DNA of 64,000 bases from Polaromonas eurypsychrophila (GTDB lineage Bacteria > Pseudomonadota > Gammaproteobacteria > Burkholderiales > Burkholderiaceae_C), in NCBI RefSeq assembly GCF_014641715.1, contig NZ_BMIG01000005.1:1-64000 (forward strand), given 5' to 3'. Of the stretch, positions 42,705 to 51,323 are shown in pieces. How positions within the stretch are numbered: position 1 is the stretch's first letter; each line of letters begins with the position of its first letter. A program made the position numbers and the translations under genes. The notes under the pieces were generated by a model. It did no database searches and was not told the DNA's origin. It was given only the letters and a program-made list of their open reading frames with translations.

Positions 42705-43334
42705 ATGTCCGCACACTGCTGCAACCACGACCCCGCACCCAGCGCCGCCCAGGCCAACAGTCCGCGTTACCGCCGCATCCTGTGGATTGCGCTGGCCGTC
42801 AACCTGGCCATGTTTGGCATCGAAATCGGTGCCGGCCTGCAGTCTGGTTCGGTCTCCTTGCTGGCCGACGCCATCGACTTTTTTGGCGATGCTGCCAACT
42901 ACACCGTGACCCTCGCGGTACTGTCTATGGGTCTGGTCTGGCGCGCTCGTGCGGCGCTGCTCAAGGCCGCCAGCATGCTGGGTTTCGGTGTGTTTGTGCT
43001 GGGCCGCGCGGCGTGGGTGGCATGGCACGGTGGCACGCCCGAGGCCCTGACCATGGGCAGCATCGGCCTGCTGGCGCTCATCGCCAATGTCGGCGTGGCA
43101 GCCTTGCTGTACGCCTACCGCGAGGGCGATGCCAACATGCGCAGCGTCTGGCTGTGCTCGCGCAACGACGCCATCGGCAACCTCGCGGTGATGCTGGCCG
43201 CACTCGGTGTGTTTGGCACGGGCAGCGCCTGGCCGGATCTGGCCGTGGCTGCCGTCATGGCCGGCCTGGCGATCACCGGGGGATATGCGGTGTTCAAGCA
43301 GGCGCGGCAGGAATTGCGCCGGGACCACACATGA
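42705..43334 (+). CDS. cation diffusion facilitator-type transporter
   Basis: 209 residues, the membrane part of a CDF transporter without the usual cytoplasmic C-terminal domain. Six hydrophobic segments are visible. The second carries the metal-site pattern SLLADAIDFFGDAANY (Asp-x3-Asp where Zn transporters often have His-x3-Asp), matched by SRNDAIGNLAVM in segment 5. The N-terminus MSAHCCNHD may bind metal. GAGGAACACAAGCCC before the ATG at 42705 supports this start over one at 42669, which would lie on the promoter. Likely efflux of Zn, Cd, Co or Pb, driven by protons. Confidence 0.85.
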   Translation: MSAHCCNHDPAPSAAQANSPRYRRILWIALAVNLAMFGIEIGAGLQSGSVSLLADAIDFFGDAANYTVTLAVLSMGLVWRARAALLKAASMLGFGVFVLGRAAWVAWHGGTPEALTMGSIGLLALIANVGVAALLYAYREGDANMRSVWLCSRNDAIGNLAVMLAALGVFGTGSAWPDLAVAAVMAGLAITGGYAVFKQARQELRRDHT

Positions 43335-43401
43335 GCGATGCCCACGCTGCGCGGCCGTCCCTGCGCGCTGCGGGGACTTTCCCGGCTGTTAGCATGCGCC
43401 C

Positions 43402-43779
43402 GTGAACCGATTTATTTGTCACCTCCTGATTGTCTGGCTAACCTTGTTGGCGGGCGGCGCGCATGCACATGCGGCGGCCGATGCTGCGCAGGAGCTGGAC
43501 CACATCGCCGCCCATGCCATCGAGGCACAACTGGCTGGCACTCAGGACGCCGAAAAATCTGCCATCACACATGACCACGGTCACTCCGAGACCTGCGGGC
43601 TGAGCCACTGCGGCCATGGTCACTCAACCGGCATGCTGGCAACTGCCAACCTTTGCTTCAGCGATGCAGGTGTTGGCGCCGCGTTTCCCACACCGCAAGC
43701 CTGGGCCTGCCGCGAACAACCCAACAGCATCGAGCGCCCCAAATGGGCATTCACCACGCTAGCCGTGGTGAACCTTTGA
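43402..43779 (+). CDS. Cys/His-rich exported protein, CzcI-like
   Basis: 125 residues from a GTG start. A signal peptide (FICHLLIVWLTLLAGGAHA) precedes a mature part with HDHGHSETCGLSHCGHGHS, a clear metal-binding cluster. Position directly before the TolC-type channel gene of an RND efflux set, plus the composition, matches CzcI-like periplasmic proteins linked to czcCBA expression. The sequence itself is poorly conserved in this family, so the assignment rests on context. Confidence 0.65.
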   Translation: MNRFICHLLIVWLTLLAGGAHAHAAADAAQELDHIAAHAIEAQLAGTQDAEKSAITHDHGHSETCGLSHCGHGHSTGMLATANLCFSDAGVGAAFPTPQAWACREQPNSIERPKWAFTTLAVVNL

Positions 43780-43861
43780 GCTGACAGGCGCATAACTCCC
43801 CCTTTTTTCAACTGCGCTCGCGCAAAGGTTCGCCGAAGTTTTTTCACTTCGGAGAACACTT

Positions 43862-45142
43862 TTGTATTCCTTTCCTCGCTTTCGACCATCATGGCCGGCA
43901 CGCGCAACGCTGATGTTGCTGACTGCATTTGCAGCCACCGCCAGCGCGCAAACGCTGCCGCTGCCGCCCCCAGCCCCTGAATCTTCCACCGCTGCGCGCG
44001 GTGGCCCCAATCTGCGTGAGGCGCTCGACTCCGCCTGGGCCCTCAGCCCGGCGGCTCGCAGCGCCGACAGCCGCCGCGCGCAACTACAGGCCAGGGAGCG
44101 CGCGGCATCGTCCTGGATCAATGGCTCGCCGAGTGCCGTGCTGGCGCAACGCAGCGACCGTTTCAGCAACAACGGCGGCTTGCGTGAATACGAAGCCGAG
44201 CTGGAACTGCCGATCTGGAGCCCCGGCGTGCGCGGTGCCGCACAGCATGAGCTGGCAGCGCTGCGACTGGGATTCGAGCCGCAGCAACTGTTGGCGCGGC
44301 TGAAACTCGCCGCAGAGGTGCGCGAAGCAGCCGCCAACGTGGCCGTGGCGCTCACCGAACGCGAGCTGGCCGAACGCAAACACAGCGAAGCGCTGGTGTT
44401 GGCGAAGGATGTGGAGCGCCGCGTAAAAGCCGGCGACAGCGCCCGCGTAGACGGCTTGCAGGCACAGTCCTTGGCTCAACAGGCCGCCAGCGGACGGGAG
44501 CAGGCGCAGCAGGCCTTGGCCCGCCTGCAAAACCAGTGGCTGTCCCTGACCGGCATGGCCGCAGTGCCGACGCTTGACGAGCCGCTGCGGTCTGCCAATC
44601 CGATCATGGGTCCAGACCACCCTGCGTTACAGGCCGCACAGACGCGAGTCCAGGCGGCGCAAGCGTCGCTCGAACTGAGCGAAACCGACAAGCGCGACCC
44701 GATGTCAGTCGGTGTAGGTATCACGCGCGAGCGCTCGGCGTTTGGCGCTGCAAGCCAGAACAGCTTGCGACTGGCAATAAAAATCCCTTTCGGTACCGAC
44801 AACCGCAATGCCCCGCGTATCGCGGCAGCTCGCGCCGAGCTCGATGCGGCACAGGCCGAGCTGGATGCCGCCCAGCGCCAGATACAAGGTGAACTGGCAT
44901 CGGCCATCACTGAAATCAATGCCGCCCGCCGCACGCAGGCCAGCATGAGCGAACGCGCACGCCTGAGCACCGAGGTGCAAGGCCTGGTGGCCAAGTCTTA
45001 CCGCCTGGGCGAGTCCGACTTGCCGACCCGCCTGCGCGCCGACAGCGAAAAGTTTGAAGCCGATCTTTCTCTGGCGCGTGCCCGTGTGGGCCTGCAACGC
45101 GCCGTTTCCCAATTGAACCAAGCCCTTGGATTGCTCCCATGA
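43862..45142 (+). CDS. TolC-family outer-membrane channel of an HME-RND efflux pump (CzcC-like)
   Basis: 426 residues. The outer-membrane exit duct of a tripartite heavy-metal pump. A signal peptide (LMLLTAFAATASAQ) is followed by the two OEP repeats rich in long helices (LREALDSAWALSPAARSADS; LALQAAQTRVQAAQASLEL-like; ARAELDAAQAELDAAQRQ). No lipobox. A TTG start at 43862 is supported by GGAGA seven bases upstream. The next gene overlaps by 4 bp (ATGA). Metal specificity is set by the pump, not by this protein. Confidence 0.85.
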   Translation: MYSFPRFRPSWPARATLMLLTAFAATASAQTLPLPPPAPESSTAARGGPNLREALDSAWALSPAARSADSRRAQLQARERAASSWINGSPSAVLAQRSDRFSNNGGLREYEAELELPIWSPGVRGAAQHELAALRLGFEPQQLLARLKLAAEVREAAANVAVALTERELAERKHSEALVLAKDVERRVKAGDSARVDGLQAQSLAQQAASGREQAQQALARLQNQWLSLTGMAAVPTLDEPLRSANPIMGPDHPALQAAQTRVQAAQASLELSETDKRDPMSVGVGITRERSAFGAASQNSLRLAIKIPFGTDNRNAPRIAAARAELDAAQAELDAAQRQIQGELASAITEINAARRTQASMSERARLSTEVQGLVAKSYRLGESDLPTRLRADSEKFEADLSLARARVGLQRAVSQLNQALGLLP

Positions 45143-46818
45143 ACTTCATTTACAAGCCAAACCAGCCTCTAGCCCATATCCAGCTTGCGCTGGTAGCTAT
45201 TGTTTTAATAGCGACAAGTTTGTTCGCTTCGGCCTGGGCTGCGGGAGACCACGGCGCACAAGCGCCAGCGGCGTCCGGCGCAGTCACCTCACCGCGCATT
45301 TCCAGCCACTCCGACGTGTTTGAGTTGGTCGGCGTGGTCGACAACGGCGAGATGAAAATCTACCTGGACCGCTATGCCAGCAACGAGCCGGTCACCGACG
45401 CGAAGATTGACGTGGAAGCCGGTGCAGCCAAGGGAAGCGCCGTGCCCCAGTCCGACGGCAGCTACAGCTTCAAACATGAATTGCTGGGCCAGCCGGGCAC
45501 GCTGGCCGTCAACTTTGTTGTCGCCGCTGGCAAGGACTCCGACCTGCTGGCCGGCGACCTGGTCATCACCGACCCGCATGCCGAAGACGACCATGCCGGC
45601 GCAACGCGGTCCTGGCTGCGCTGGGCGGCGTATGCGGGCGCTGTTCTGCTGCTAACGGCTATTGCCGGTGCGGCATGGCGAGCCCGCCGCCGCAAAAGCC
45701 TGGCCAGTATGTTGATTGCCGCCTGCGCTTTGGGCCTGGGCGCTACAGCCACCCTGGACGCGCAGGCAGGACCTGGCCACGACCACGGCGAAGAATCCGC
45801 GCCCACCGCGGGCGGCAACGCCCCACGTCGTCTCGCCGACGGCGGCGTGTTTTTGCCCAAGGCCAGCCAGCGCCAGCTCGGTGTGAGAACCGTAGTCGCC
45901 CAGGAAGCTTCTTTGCCGACCACGGTCGAACTGACAGGCCGGGTGGTACTGGACAGCAACGCCGGCGGCAAGGTGCAGCCGACGCAGGCCGGACGCATCG
46001 AAGCGGGTCCGCGTGGCCTCCCGCAACTCGGGCAGGCGGTGCGCAAGGGCGAAGTCCTTGCCGTGGTACGCGCGTCCAGCAGCGCGATTGACCGCGCCAA
46101 CCAGCAGGCGCAAAGCGCCGAACTTAACGCCAGCCTGAACCTCGCCCGCAGGCGCGTGGAGCGACTGCAGCAACTTGAGGGCACGGTGCCGCAAAAGGAC
46201 ATCGAAGCCGCGCAGTCCGACGTGGTCAGCCTGCAGCAACGTGCGGCAGCGGTCGCTGGCAGCGTGTCGGCCACCGAGGCCCTGGTCGCGCCCGTGTCGG
46301 GGGTGATTGCCGCCGCCAACGTGGTGGCCGGCCAGGTGGTCGAAGGGCGCGAAGTATTGTTTGAAATTGTCGACCCGTCACGCATGAGTGTGGAAGCCAG
46401 TGCCTTTGACGCCGCGCTGTCGGCCAACATCGCCTCGGCCAGCGCCAGCCCGGCGCCCGGCGCCAGCGTGCCACTGCAGTTTGTCGGCGCCGGCAGCAGC
46501 CTGCGCGAAGGCGCGATCCCGCTGGTCTTTCGTACCCTGCCGGGCAAAAACGCTCTGACGCTTTCTGTCCATCAGCCGGTCAAAGTGACGGTACAGACCA
46601 AAAGCCAGGTCAAGGGTTTTGCCGTACCCCTGAGTGCCGTGGTCAAAAGCGCCAGCAACCAAGACATGGTTTGGCTGCACACGGGCGCCGAAGTCTTCCA
46701 GCCGCGCACCGTGCGCCAGGTGCCGCTGGACGTCAGCACCGCCGCGATAGTGGATGGCCTGAAACCGGGTGAACGGGTGGTGACGCAAGGTGCGCCCCTG
46801 GTCAATCAGGTTCGCTGA
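45139..46818 (+). CDS. RND periplasmic adaptor (CzcB/CusB-like) with extra N-terminal membrane-anchored domain
   Basis: 559 residues. Residues 1-34 are a signal peptide. Residues ~45-150 are a beta-sandwich (DVFELVGVVDNGEMKIYLDR; VTDAKIDVEAG). A helix follows at ~160-180, then a second signal-like helix (SLASMLIAACALGLGATATL, ~190-209) and a His-rich GHDHGEE. The adaptor proper runs from ~230 to the end (VELTGRVVLDSNAGGKVQPT; helical hairpin ~310-370). It looks like two proteins fused, an exported beta-domain and a normal adaptor. DNA for residues 7-25 is a copy of the 54-bp repeat. It overlaps the upstream channel gene by 4 bp. Confidence 0.85.
   Translation: MNFIYKPNQPLAHIQLALVAIVLIATSLFASAWAAGDHGAQAPAASGAVTSPRISSHSDVFELVGVVDNGEMKIYLDRYASNEPVTDAKIDVEAGAAKGSAVPQSDGSYSFKHELLGQPGTLAVNFVVAAGKDSDLLAGDLVITDPHAEDDHAGATRSWLRWAAYAGAVLLLTAIAGAAWRARRRKSLASMLIAACALGLGATATLDAQAGPGHDHGEESAPTAGGNAPRRLADGGVFLPKASQRQLGVRTVVAQEASLPTTVELTGRVVLDSNAGGKVQPTQAGRIEAGPRGLPQLGQAVRKGEVLAVVRASSSAIDRANQQAQSAELNASLNLARRRVERLQQLEGTVPQKDIEAAQSDVVSLQQRAAAVAGSVSATEALVAPVSGVIAAANVVAGQVVEGREVLFEIVDPSRMSVEASAFDAALSANIASASASPAPGASVPLQFVGAGSSLREGAIPLVFRTLPGKNALTLSVHQPVKVTVQTKSQVKGFAVPLSAVVKSASNQDMVWLHTGAEVFQPRTVRQVPLDVSTAAIVDGLKPGERVVTQGAPLVNQVR
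45159..45212 (-). repeat. 54-bp dispersed repeat, copy G, inside the adaptor gene
   Basis: Read on the minus strand it begins GCTATTAAAACAATAGCTAC, continues CAGCGCAAGCTGGATATGGG and ends CTAGAGGCTGGTTT. On the plus strand it encodes residues 7-25 of the adaptor, the hydrophobic core of its signal peptide. Confidence 0.72.
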
Positions 46819-46834
46819 AGCAGGGCCGCACGAC

Positions 46835-49800
46835 ATGTTTGAAAAACTCATTCACGCCTCCCTTGCCAACCGCCTGATGGTGGTGGTGCTGTCGGTGGTG
46901 TTGCTACTGACCGGTGCGCTGACATTGGTGAAGATGCCGGTCGATGTGTTTCCCGACCTGAACAAACCCACGGTCACGCTGCAGGCCGAGGCTGGCGGCA
47001 TGGCGCCCGAAGAAGTCGAGCAGCTGATCACCGCACCACTTGAAATTGCCATGGGCGGCATACCGGGGGTCGAAAGCATTCGCTCGATTTCCAGCGTCGG
47101 TCTGTCTTTCGTCTATGTCACCTTCGACTGGAAGACCGACATCTACCGCGCACGCCAGATGGTGGGCGAGAGGCTGCAACTGGCTCGCGAACAGTTGCCG
47201 CAGGGCGTGACACATGTCGGCATGGGGCCGATTAGCTCAATCATGGGCGAGATCATGCTGCTGGCCCTGCCCATAGACACCAGCAAGATCAGCCCGATGG
47301 CGGTGCGTGAATACGCCGACTTCGTGATGCGTCCGCGCCTGCTCACATTGCCAGGCGTCGCCCAGGTGGTGCCGATAGGCGGCGAGGTGCGGCAGTACCA
47401 GGTGCAGCCCGACACCGCGCGCATGGCGGCGCTGAAGATTGATCTCGAAAGCATTGAAGCGGCGTTGAAAGGATTTTCGGGCAACTCCAGTGGCGGTTTT
47501 CTTGAACTCAATTCACGCGAGTATCTGATCCGCAATATCGGCCGCACCACGCGGCTGCAGGATCTGGAGCGGCTGCCGGTTGCTTTTCAAAACGGCAGAC
47601 CGATCCAGCTCAACCAGGTGGCCACGGTCACGTTTGCGCCGGCCATCAAACGCGGCGATGCGGGCCTGAACGGCCAGCCTGCCGTGATTCTGGGCATCCA
47701 GAAGCAGCCTGATGCCGACACCGTGGCGCTGACAGAAAAAGTAGAAGCCGCGATTGAGGAGTTGAAAAAGGGCATGCCGCCAGGCATGGGCGAACCCAAG
47801 GTCACCATGCGCCAGGCAAACTTCATCGAGACCTCGGTGGACACCTTGCGCGGCAAGCTGCTTGCTGCTTCCGCGGTGGTGGCGGTGGTGCTGTATTTCT
47901 TTTTGCTCAACATTCGAACCACGCTGATTTCACTGACGGCGATTCCGGTGTCGGTGATGATCACGGTGCTGGTGTTTCGCTACTTCGACCTGTCGATCAA
48001 CACGATGACCCTGGGTGGGCTGACGATTGCCATCGGCGGGCTGGTGGACGACGCGGTGGTCGGCGTGGAGAACGTGCTGCGCCGCCTCAAGATGGACCGC
48101 GCCGCCCACCCTGGGCAGCGGCTGGGGCCGTTGGAGCTGATTGCCAAGGCGACGCTGGAAGTGCGTTCCGGCATTTTGATTGCCACCGTCATCATCGTGC
48201 TGGTACTGCTGCCGCTGTTTTTCCTGCCGGGCATCGAGGGCCGGCTGATGCAACCGCTGGCGATTGCCTACATCGTGTCATTGCTCGCATCCATGGTGGT
48301 GTCGGTCACGCTGACGCCGGTAATGTCTTATTACCTTCTGCCGAAAATCAAGGGCCTGGAGCACGGCGATACCAAAGTTCAGACCTGGGTAAAGACGCGC
48401 TACGCCGCTACGCTGGGCCGTGTGCTGCAAGCGCCGCGCGCCTGGGTGTTAGGGGGCGCTGCGGCGGCGGTGCTCGCCATGGCAGCCGTACCGTTTTTTC
48501 CGACGACCTTTTTACCGCCTTTCAATGAAGGCGTGGCGCTGGTCGGCCTTCGTCTGAACCCCGGAACCACACTGACTGAATCCGCCCGCATCGGTAGCAT
48601 CGCCGAAAAGGCCTTGGTGGATGTGCCCGAAGTGGAGCACGTAGGCCGCCGCTCGGGTCGCGCGGAGCTCGATGAACATGCCGAGGGTGTGCATGTGTCT
48701 GAGCTCGACCTCAAGCTCAAGCGCAGCGACCGCAGCGTGGAAGAGGTTTACGCCGACATCCGCCGCCGCATCGCCACCCTGCCGGCGGCCATAGGCATCG
48801 GCCAGCCGATCAGCCACCGTATCGACCACATGTTGTCGGGCGTGCGTTCACAGATCGCCATCAAGATTTTTGGCGACGACCTGGACACCTTGCGTACGCA
48901 GGCTGAGGCGCTGCGGCAAAAACTGGCCGGCATCAATGGTGTGGTGGACCTGGAAGTCGAAAAACAGGTGCTGACACCACAAATCAAGATCCAGGTGGAC
49001 TATGACCGCGCCCTGGGCCTGGGCCTGCCGCCGGCCAAGCTGCTGCAGGAGTTGCAGGTACTGATCGATGGCGAGAAAGTCACGCAAATCGTCGAGGGCA
49101 GCCGCCGCTTCAACCTGGTGCTGCGCCTGCCCGAGGCCTCTCGCGGCATTGAAGGCCTGCGCAACCTGATGATAGATACACCCGGCGGGCGCGTACCGCT
49201 GAGCCAACTGGCCAGCGTTGAAGAAGGTGACGGCCCCAACCAGGTCAGCCGCGATGATGGGCGCCGGCGCATCGTGCTCTCGGCCAATACCCAAAGCCGC
49301 GCGCTCAGTGACGTAGTGGGCGAGATGCGGTCGGCGATTGCCGCCACCACCCTGCCCGAGGGTTACTTCATCACGATAGGCGGGCAGTTTCAGGCGCAGG
49401 AAGACGCGTCGCGCCTTATCAGGCTGCTGTCGCTGGGTTCAGTGGCAATGATCTTTCTAATTCTTTACTCGCGCTACAGGTCCGGGGTACTTGCCGCCAT
49501 CATCATGGCCAACATACCGCTGGCTTTGGTCGGCGCAGTGGTCGGTTTGTGGTTGTCGGGCCAGCCGCTGTCGGTAGCGGCGTTGGTGGGCTTCATTACG
49601 CTTGCCGGCATCGCCATCCGCAACGGCATTTTGAAGGTGTCGCACTACATCAACCTGTGCGCCTTTGAAGGGGAAAACTTCGGCAATGCCATGCTGCTGC
49701 GCGGCTCGCAGGAACGGCTCACGCCGGTCCTGATGACCGCGCTGGTGGCAGCGCTGGCGCTGGCGCCGCTGCTGTTCGAAGCCGACATGCCGGGCACCGA

Positions 49801-49948
49801 GATCCTGCACCCAGTGGCGGTGGTTATTTTCTCGGGACTGATTACCTCGACCCTGCTCGACTCGTTTTTGACACCGGCGATGGTCGCGATGTTCGGCCGC
49901 AAGCCGATTGAAGCGCTGGTGGCCGATTCAGGAACTGAATCGTTTTGA
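46835..49948 (+). CDS. heavy-metal efflux RND pump (CzcA/CusA family)
   Basis: 1037 residues, the normal length of an HME-RND inner-membrane pump with twelve membrane segments and two large periplasmic loops. The HME signature in the fourth segment reads LVDDAVVGVENVLRRLK with D405, D406 and E412, which belong to the proton-relay set of CzcA. The N-terminus (LIHASLANRLMVVVLSVVLL) and GVESIRSISSVGLSFVYVTF are typical. It starts 16 bp after the adaptor stop. Zn/Cd/Co and Cu/Ag types share these motifs; the CzcI-like gene and the CDF/MerR pair favour divalent metals, the copper genes downstream favour Cu, so I leave it open. Confidence 0.9.
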   Translation: MFEKLIHASLANRLMVVVLSVVLLLTGALTLVKMPVDVFPDLNKPTVTLQAEAGGMAPEEVEQLITAPLEIAMGGIPGVESIRSISSVGLSFVYVTFDWKTDIYRARQMVGERLQLAREQLPQGVTHVGMGPISSIMGEIMLLALPIDTSKISPMAVREYADFVMRPRLLTLPGVAQVVPIGGEVRQYQVQPDTARMAALKIDLESIEAALKGFSGNSSGGFLELNSREYLIRNIGRTTRLQDLERLPVAFQNGRPIQLNQVATVTFAPAIKRGDAGLNGQPAVILGIQKQPDADTVALTEKVEAAIEELKKGMPPGMGEPKVTMRQANFIETSVDTLRGKLLAASAVVAVVLYFFLLNIRTTLISLTAIPVSVMITVLVFRYFDLSINTMTLGGLTIAIGGLVDDAVVGVENVLRRLKMDRAAHPGQRLGPLELIAKATLEVRSGILIATVIIVLVLLPLFFLPGIEGRLMQPLAIAYIVSLLASMVVSVTLTPVMSYYLLPKIKGLEHGDTKVQTWVKTRYAATLGRVLQAPRAWVLGGAAAAVLAMAAVPFFPTTFLPPFNEGVALVGLRLNPGTTLTESARIGSIAEKALVDVPEVEHVGRRSGRAELDEHAEGVHVSELDLKLKRSDRSVEEVYADIRRRIATLPAAIGIGQPISHRIDHMLSGVRSQIAIKIFGDDLDTLRTQAEALRQKLAGINGVVDLEVEKQVLTPQIKIQVDYDRALGLGLPPAKLLQELQVLIDGEKVTQIVEGSRRFNLVLRLPEASRGIEGLRNLMIDTPGGRVPLSQLASVEEGDGPNQVSRDDGRRRIVLSANTQSRALSDVVGEMRSAIAATTLPEGYFITIGGQFQAQEDASRLIRLLSLGSVAMIFLILYSRYRSGVLAAIIMANIPLALVGAVVGLWLSGQPLSVAALVGFITLAGIAIRNGILKVSHYINLCAFEGENFGNAMLLRGSQERLTPVLMTALVAALALAPLLFEADMPGTEILHPVAVVIFSGLITSTLLDSFLTPAMVAMFGRKPIEALVADSGTESF

Positions 49949-49987
49949 TTTTTCTCTCGCTGTCCAACTTTACTAAAAGGTTTCTCC

Positions 49988-50365
49988 ATGAAATTCAACC
50001 AACTCTTCCTTGCCGCCTCCCTCGCGCTCTCCGGCGCAGCCGCCCTGGCCGCAGGGGGCCACGGCCACGATCCGAAATTCGGCGGCATGGTGGTGGAAAC
50101 CAAAGCCGGTGACTTCGAGATCGTCGCCAAACCCGACACATTGCAGATCCATATCAGCGACCACGGCAAAGCGGTGAAGCTGGACGGCGCAAAGGCCAAG
50201 GTGACCTTGCTCAACGGCACGGAAAAATCAGAAGTGGAACTGACCCCCGCTGGCGACAAACTTGAAGCCAAAGGCGCCTTCAAGGTCACCAAGGGCACCA
50301 AAGGCATTGCGGTGGTGACGCTTGCGGGCAAGCCGCCGGCCACGGCACGGTTTGAAGTGAAGTAG
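49988..50365 (+). CDS. exported protein of unknown function in the metal island
   Basis: 125 residues. A signal peptide (FNQLFLAASLALSGAAALAA) is followed by GGHGHDPKFGGMVVETKAGD, which has an N-terminal His pair cluster, and an all-beta mature domain (FEIVAKPDTLQIHISDHGK; VTLLNGTEKSEVELTPAGD). It follows the RND pump by 39 bp and is probably in its operon. It resembles small periplasmic proteins often found beside RND metal pumps. A metal-chaperone role is plausible but not shown. Confidence 0.72.
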   Translation: MKFNQLFLAASLALSGAAALAAGGHGHDPKFGGMVVETKAGDFEIVAKPDTLQIHISDHGKAVKLDGAKAKVTLLNGTEKSEVELTPAGDKLEAKGAFKVTKGTKGIAVVTLAGKPPATARFEVK

Positions 50366-50376
50366 CCGTTTGGCCT

Positions 50377-50400
50377 GAAACTGTAAAACTGTAAAACTGT
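50377..50400 (+). repeat. short tandem repeat
   Basis: Three copies of an 8-base unit AAAACTGT (first one GAAACTGT) between the RND operon and the next gene. Short enough to arise by slippage. Confidence 0.6.
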
Positions 50401-50435
50401 CGGAACTATCTGGTGCCGACGTTTATCATTCACTT

Positions 50436-50855
50436 GTGCGCCACCTCATTCTCGCCCTCATGATCGCCCTGCTGCCCATACGCGGCTGGGTTGGCGACGT
50501 GATGGCGACTGAAATGGCGTCCAGCCGCCCCGCGGTGCTGGCCGCTACCAATACCATAGCGGATCTCACCCCACTGGTATGGGCTGACGGCCATTTTGAC
50601 CATGCATCTGCAGCACCGCAGCCCGTTGCTGCAACCCCGGACTGTGCGGGCCATGGGAACGGGGACAGCCCGGCCCCGGCAAGCGGCGCCCACTGTGAAG
50701 TCTGCCCCGCTTGCCAGGCCTGTCACACCGTGGCGCTGTCACCCACAGCAGACACCACTGCTCCGGTTCTAGCGCCCCTCTCGCCATCGCATTCGCCGGT
50801 GGCCCGTTTCGCCAGTGCCGACACGGCACAAGGCCAAAAACCACCGATCTCCTGA
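50436..50855 (+). CDS. exported Cys-rich protein, unknown
   Basis: 139 residues from a GTG start. An N-terminal signal (LILALMIALLPIRGWVGD) precedes a mature part with a cysteine cluster CEVCPACQACH, which has Cys at every third position and a following His, and CAGHGNGD upstream of it. Such clusters bind copper or other soft metals. No family recognised; some similarity in layout to small DUF2946-like proteins found in copper islands. No strong ribosome binding site, so the start is uncertain. Confidence 0.6.
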   Translation: MRHLILALMIALLPIRGWVGDVMATEMASSRPAVLAATNTIADLTPLVWADGHFDHASAAPQPVAATPDCAGHGNGDSPAPASGAHCEVCPACQACHTVALSPTADTTAPVLAPLSPSHSPVARFASADTAQGQKPPIS

Positions 50856-50978
50856 CTTTCAGGCCCCAACTGGGCCTGTACTTGCCTCCGGCACGGGTTT
50901 AAACGCCCTGCGTCGCTATTGACGCCCGGATTTGTCGCGATGCCCGCCATCGCACCGCTTGTATATCAGGAGAACTTC

Positions 50979-51323
50979 GTGAACTTGCTTCTTATTTCAA
51001 AACCTCGCGCCGTGCTGGCCTGGCTGGCTGCCGGGCTCGCAACCGGCCTGTCCGGGGCCGTCATCGCGCAGGCACCTGTACCCGCGGCTGCGACGGCTGA
51101 ACCGGCAAGCACCGGATTCCGTTCGGCACTGGACGGCTACCAGCCCTACACCGATGAAAAAATTCGGTCGTGGAAAGACGCCAACGACACCACGGCCCGC
51201 GTAGGCGGTTGGCGCGCCTATGCCAAAGAGGCCCAGCAAGGCGCCGCTTCGGCCGCGCCCGGTGCGGCAGCTCAGCCGGATCCGCACGCCGGTCATGGCC
51301 AGGCGCCAAAGGACAAACCATGA
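50979..51323 (+). CDS. small exported protein before the copper TolC gene, unknown
   Basis: 114 residues from a GTG with AGGAG seven bases upstream. A signal peptide (VLAWLAAGLATGLSGAVIAQ) is followed by a mature part with GFRSALDGYQPYTDEKIRSW, DTTARVGGWRAYAKEAQQG and a C-terminal HAGHGQ. The 4-bp overlap with the following TolC-type gene supports its reality. The same small gene type is common in front of copper-efflux TolC/multicopper-oxidase genes in betaproteobacteria, but its role is unknown. Confidence 0.72.
   Translation: MNLLLISKPRAVLAWLAAGLATGLSGAVIAQAPVPAAATAEPASTGFRSALDGYQPYTDEKIRSWKDANDTTARVGGWRAYAKEAQQGAASAAPGAAAQPDPHAGHGQAPKDKP

Noticed and set aside
50377..50400. Tandem 8-mers as plasmid iterons or a binding array
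   Set aside because: Only three copies of a very short unit with no replication gene nearby; slippage is the simpler explanation.
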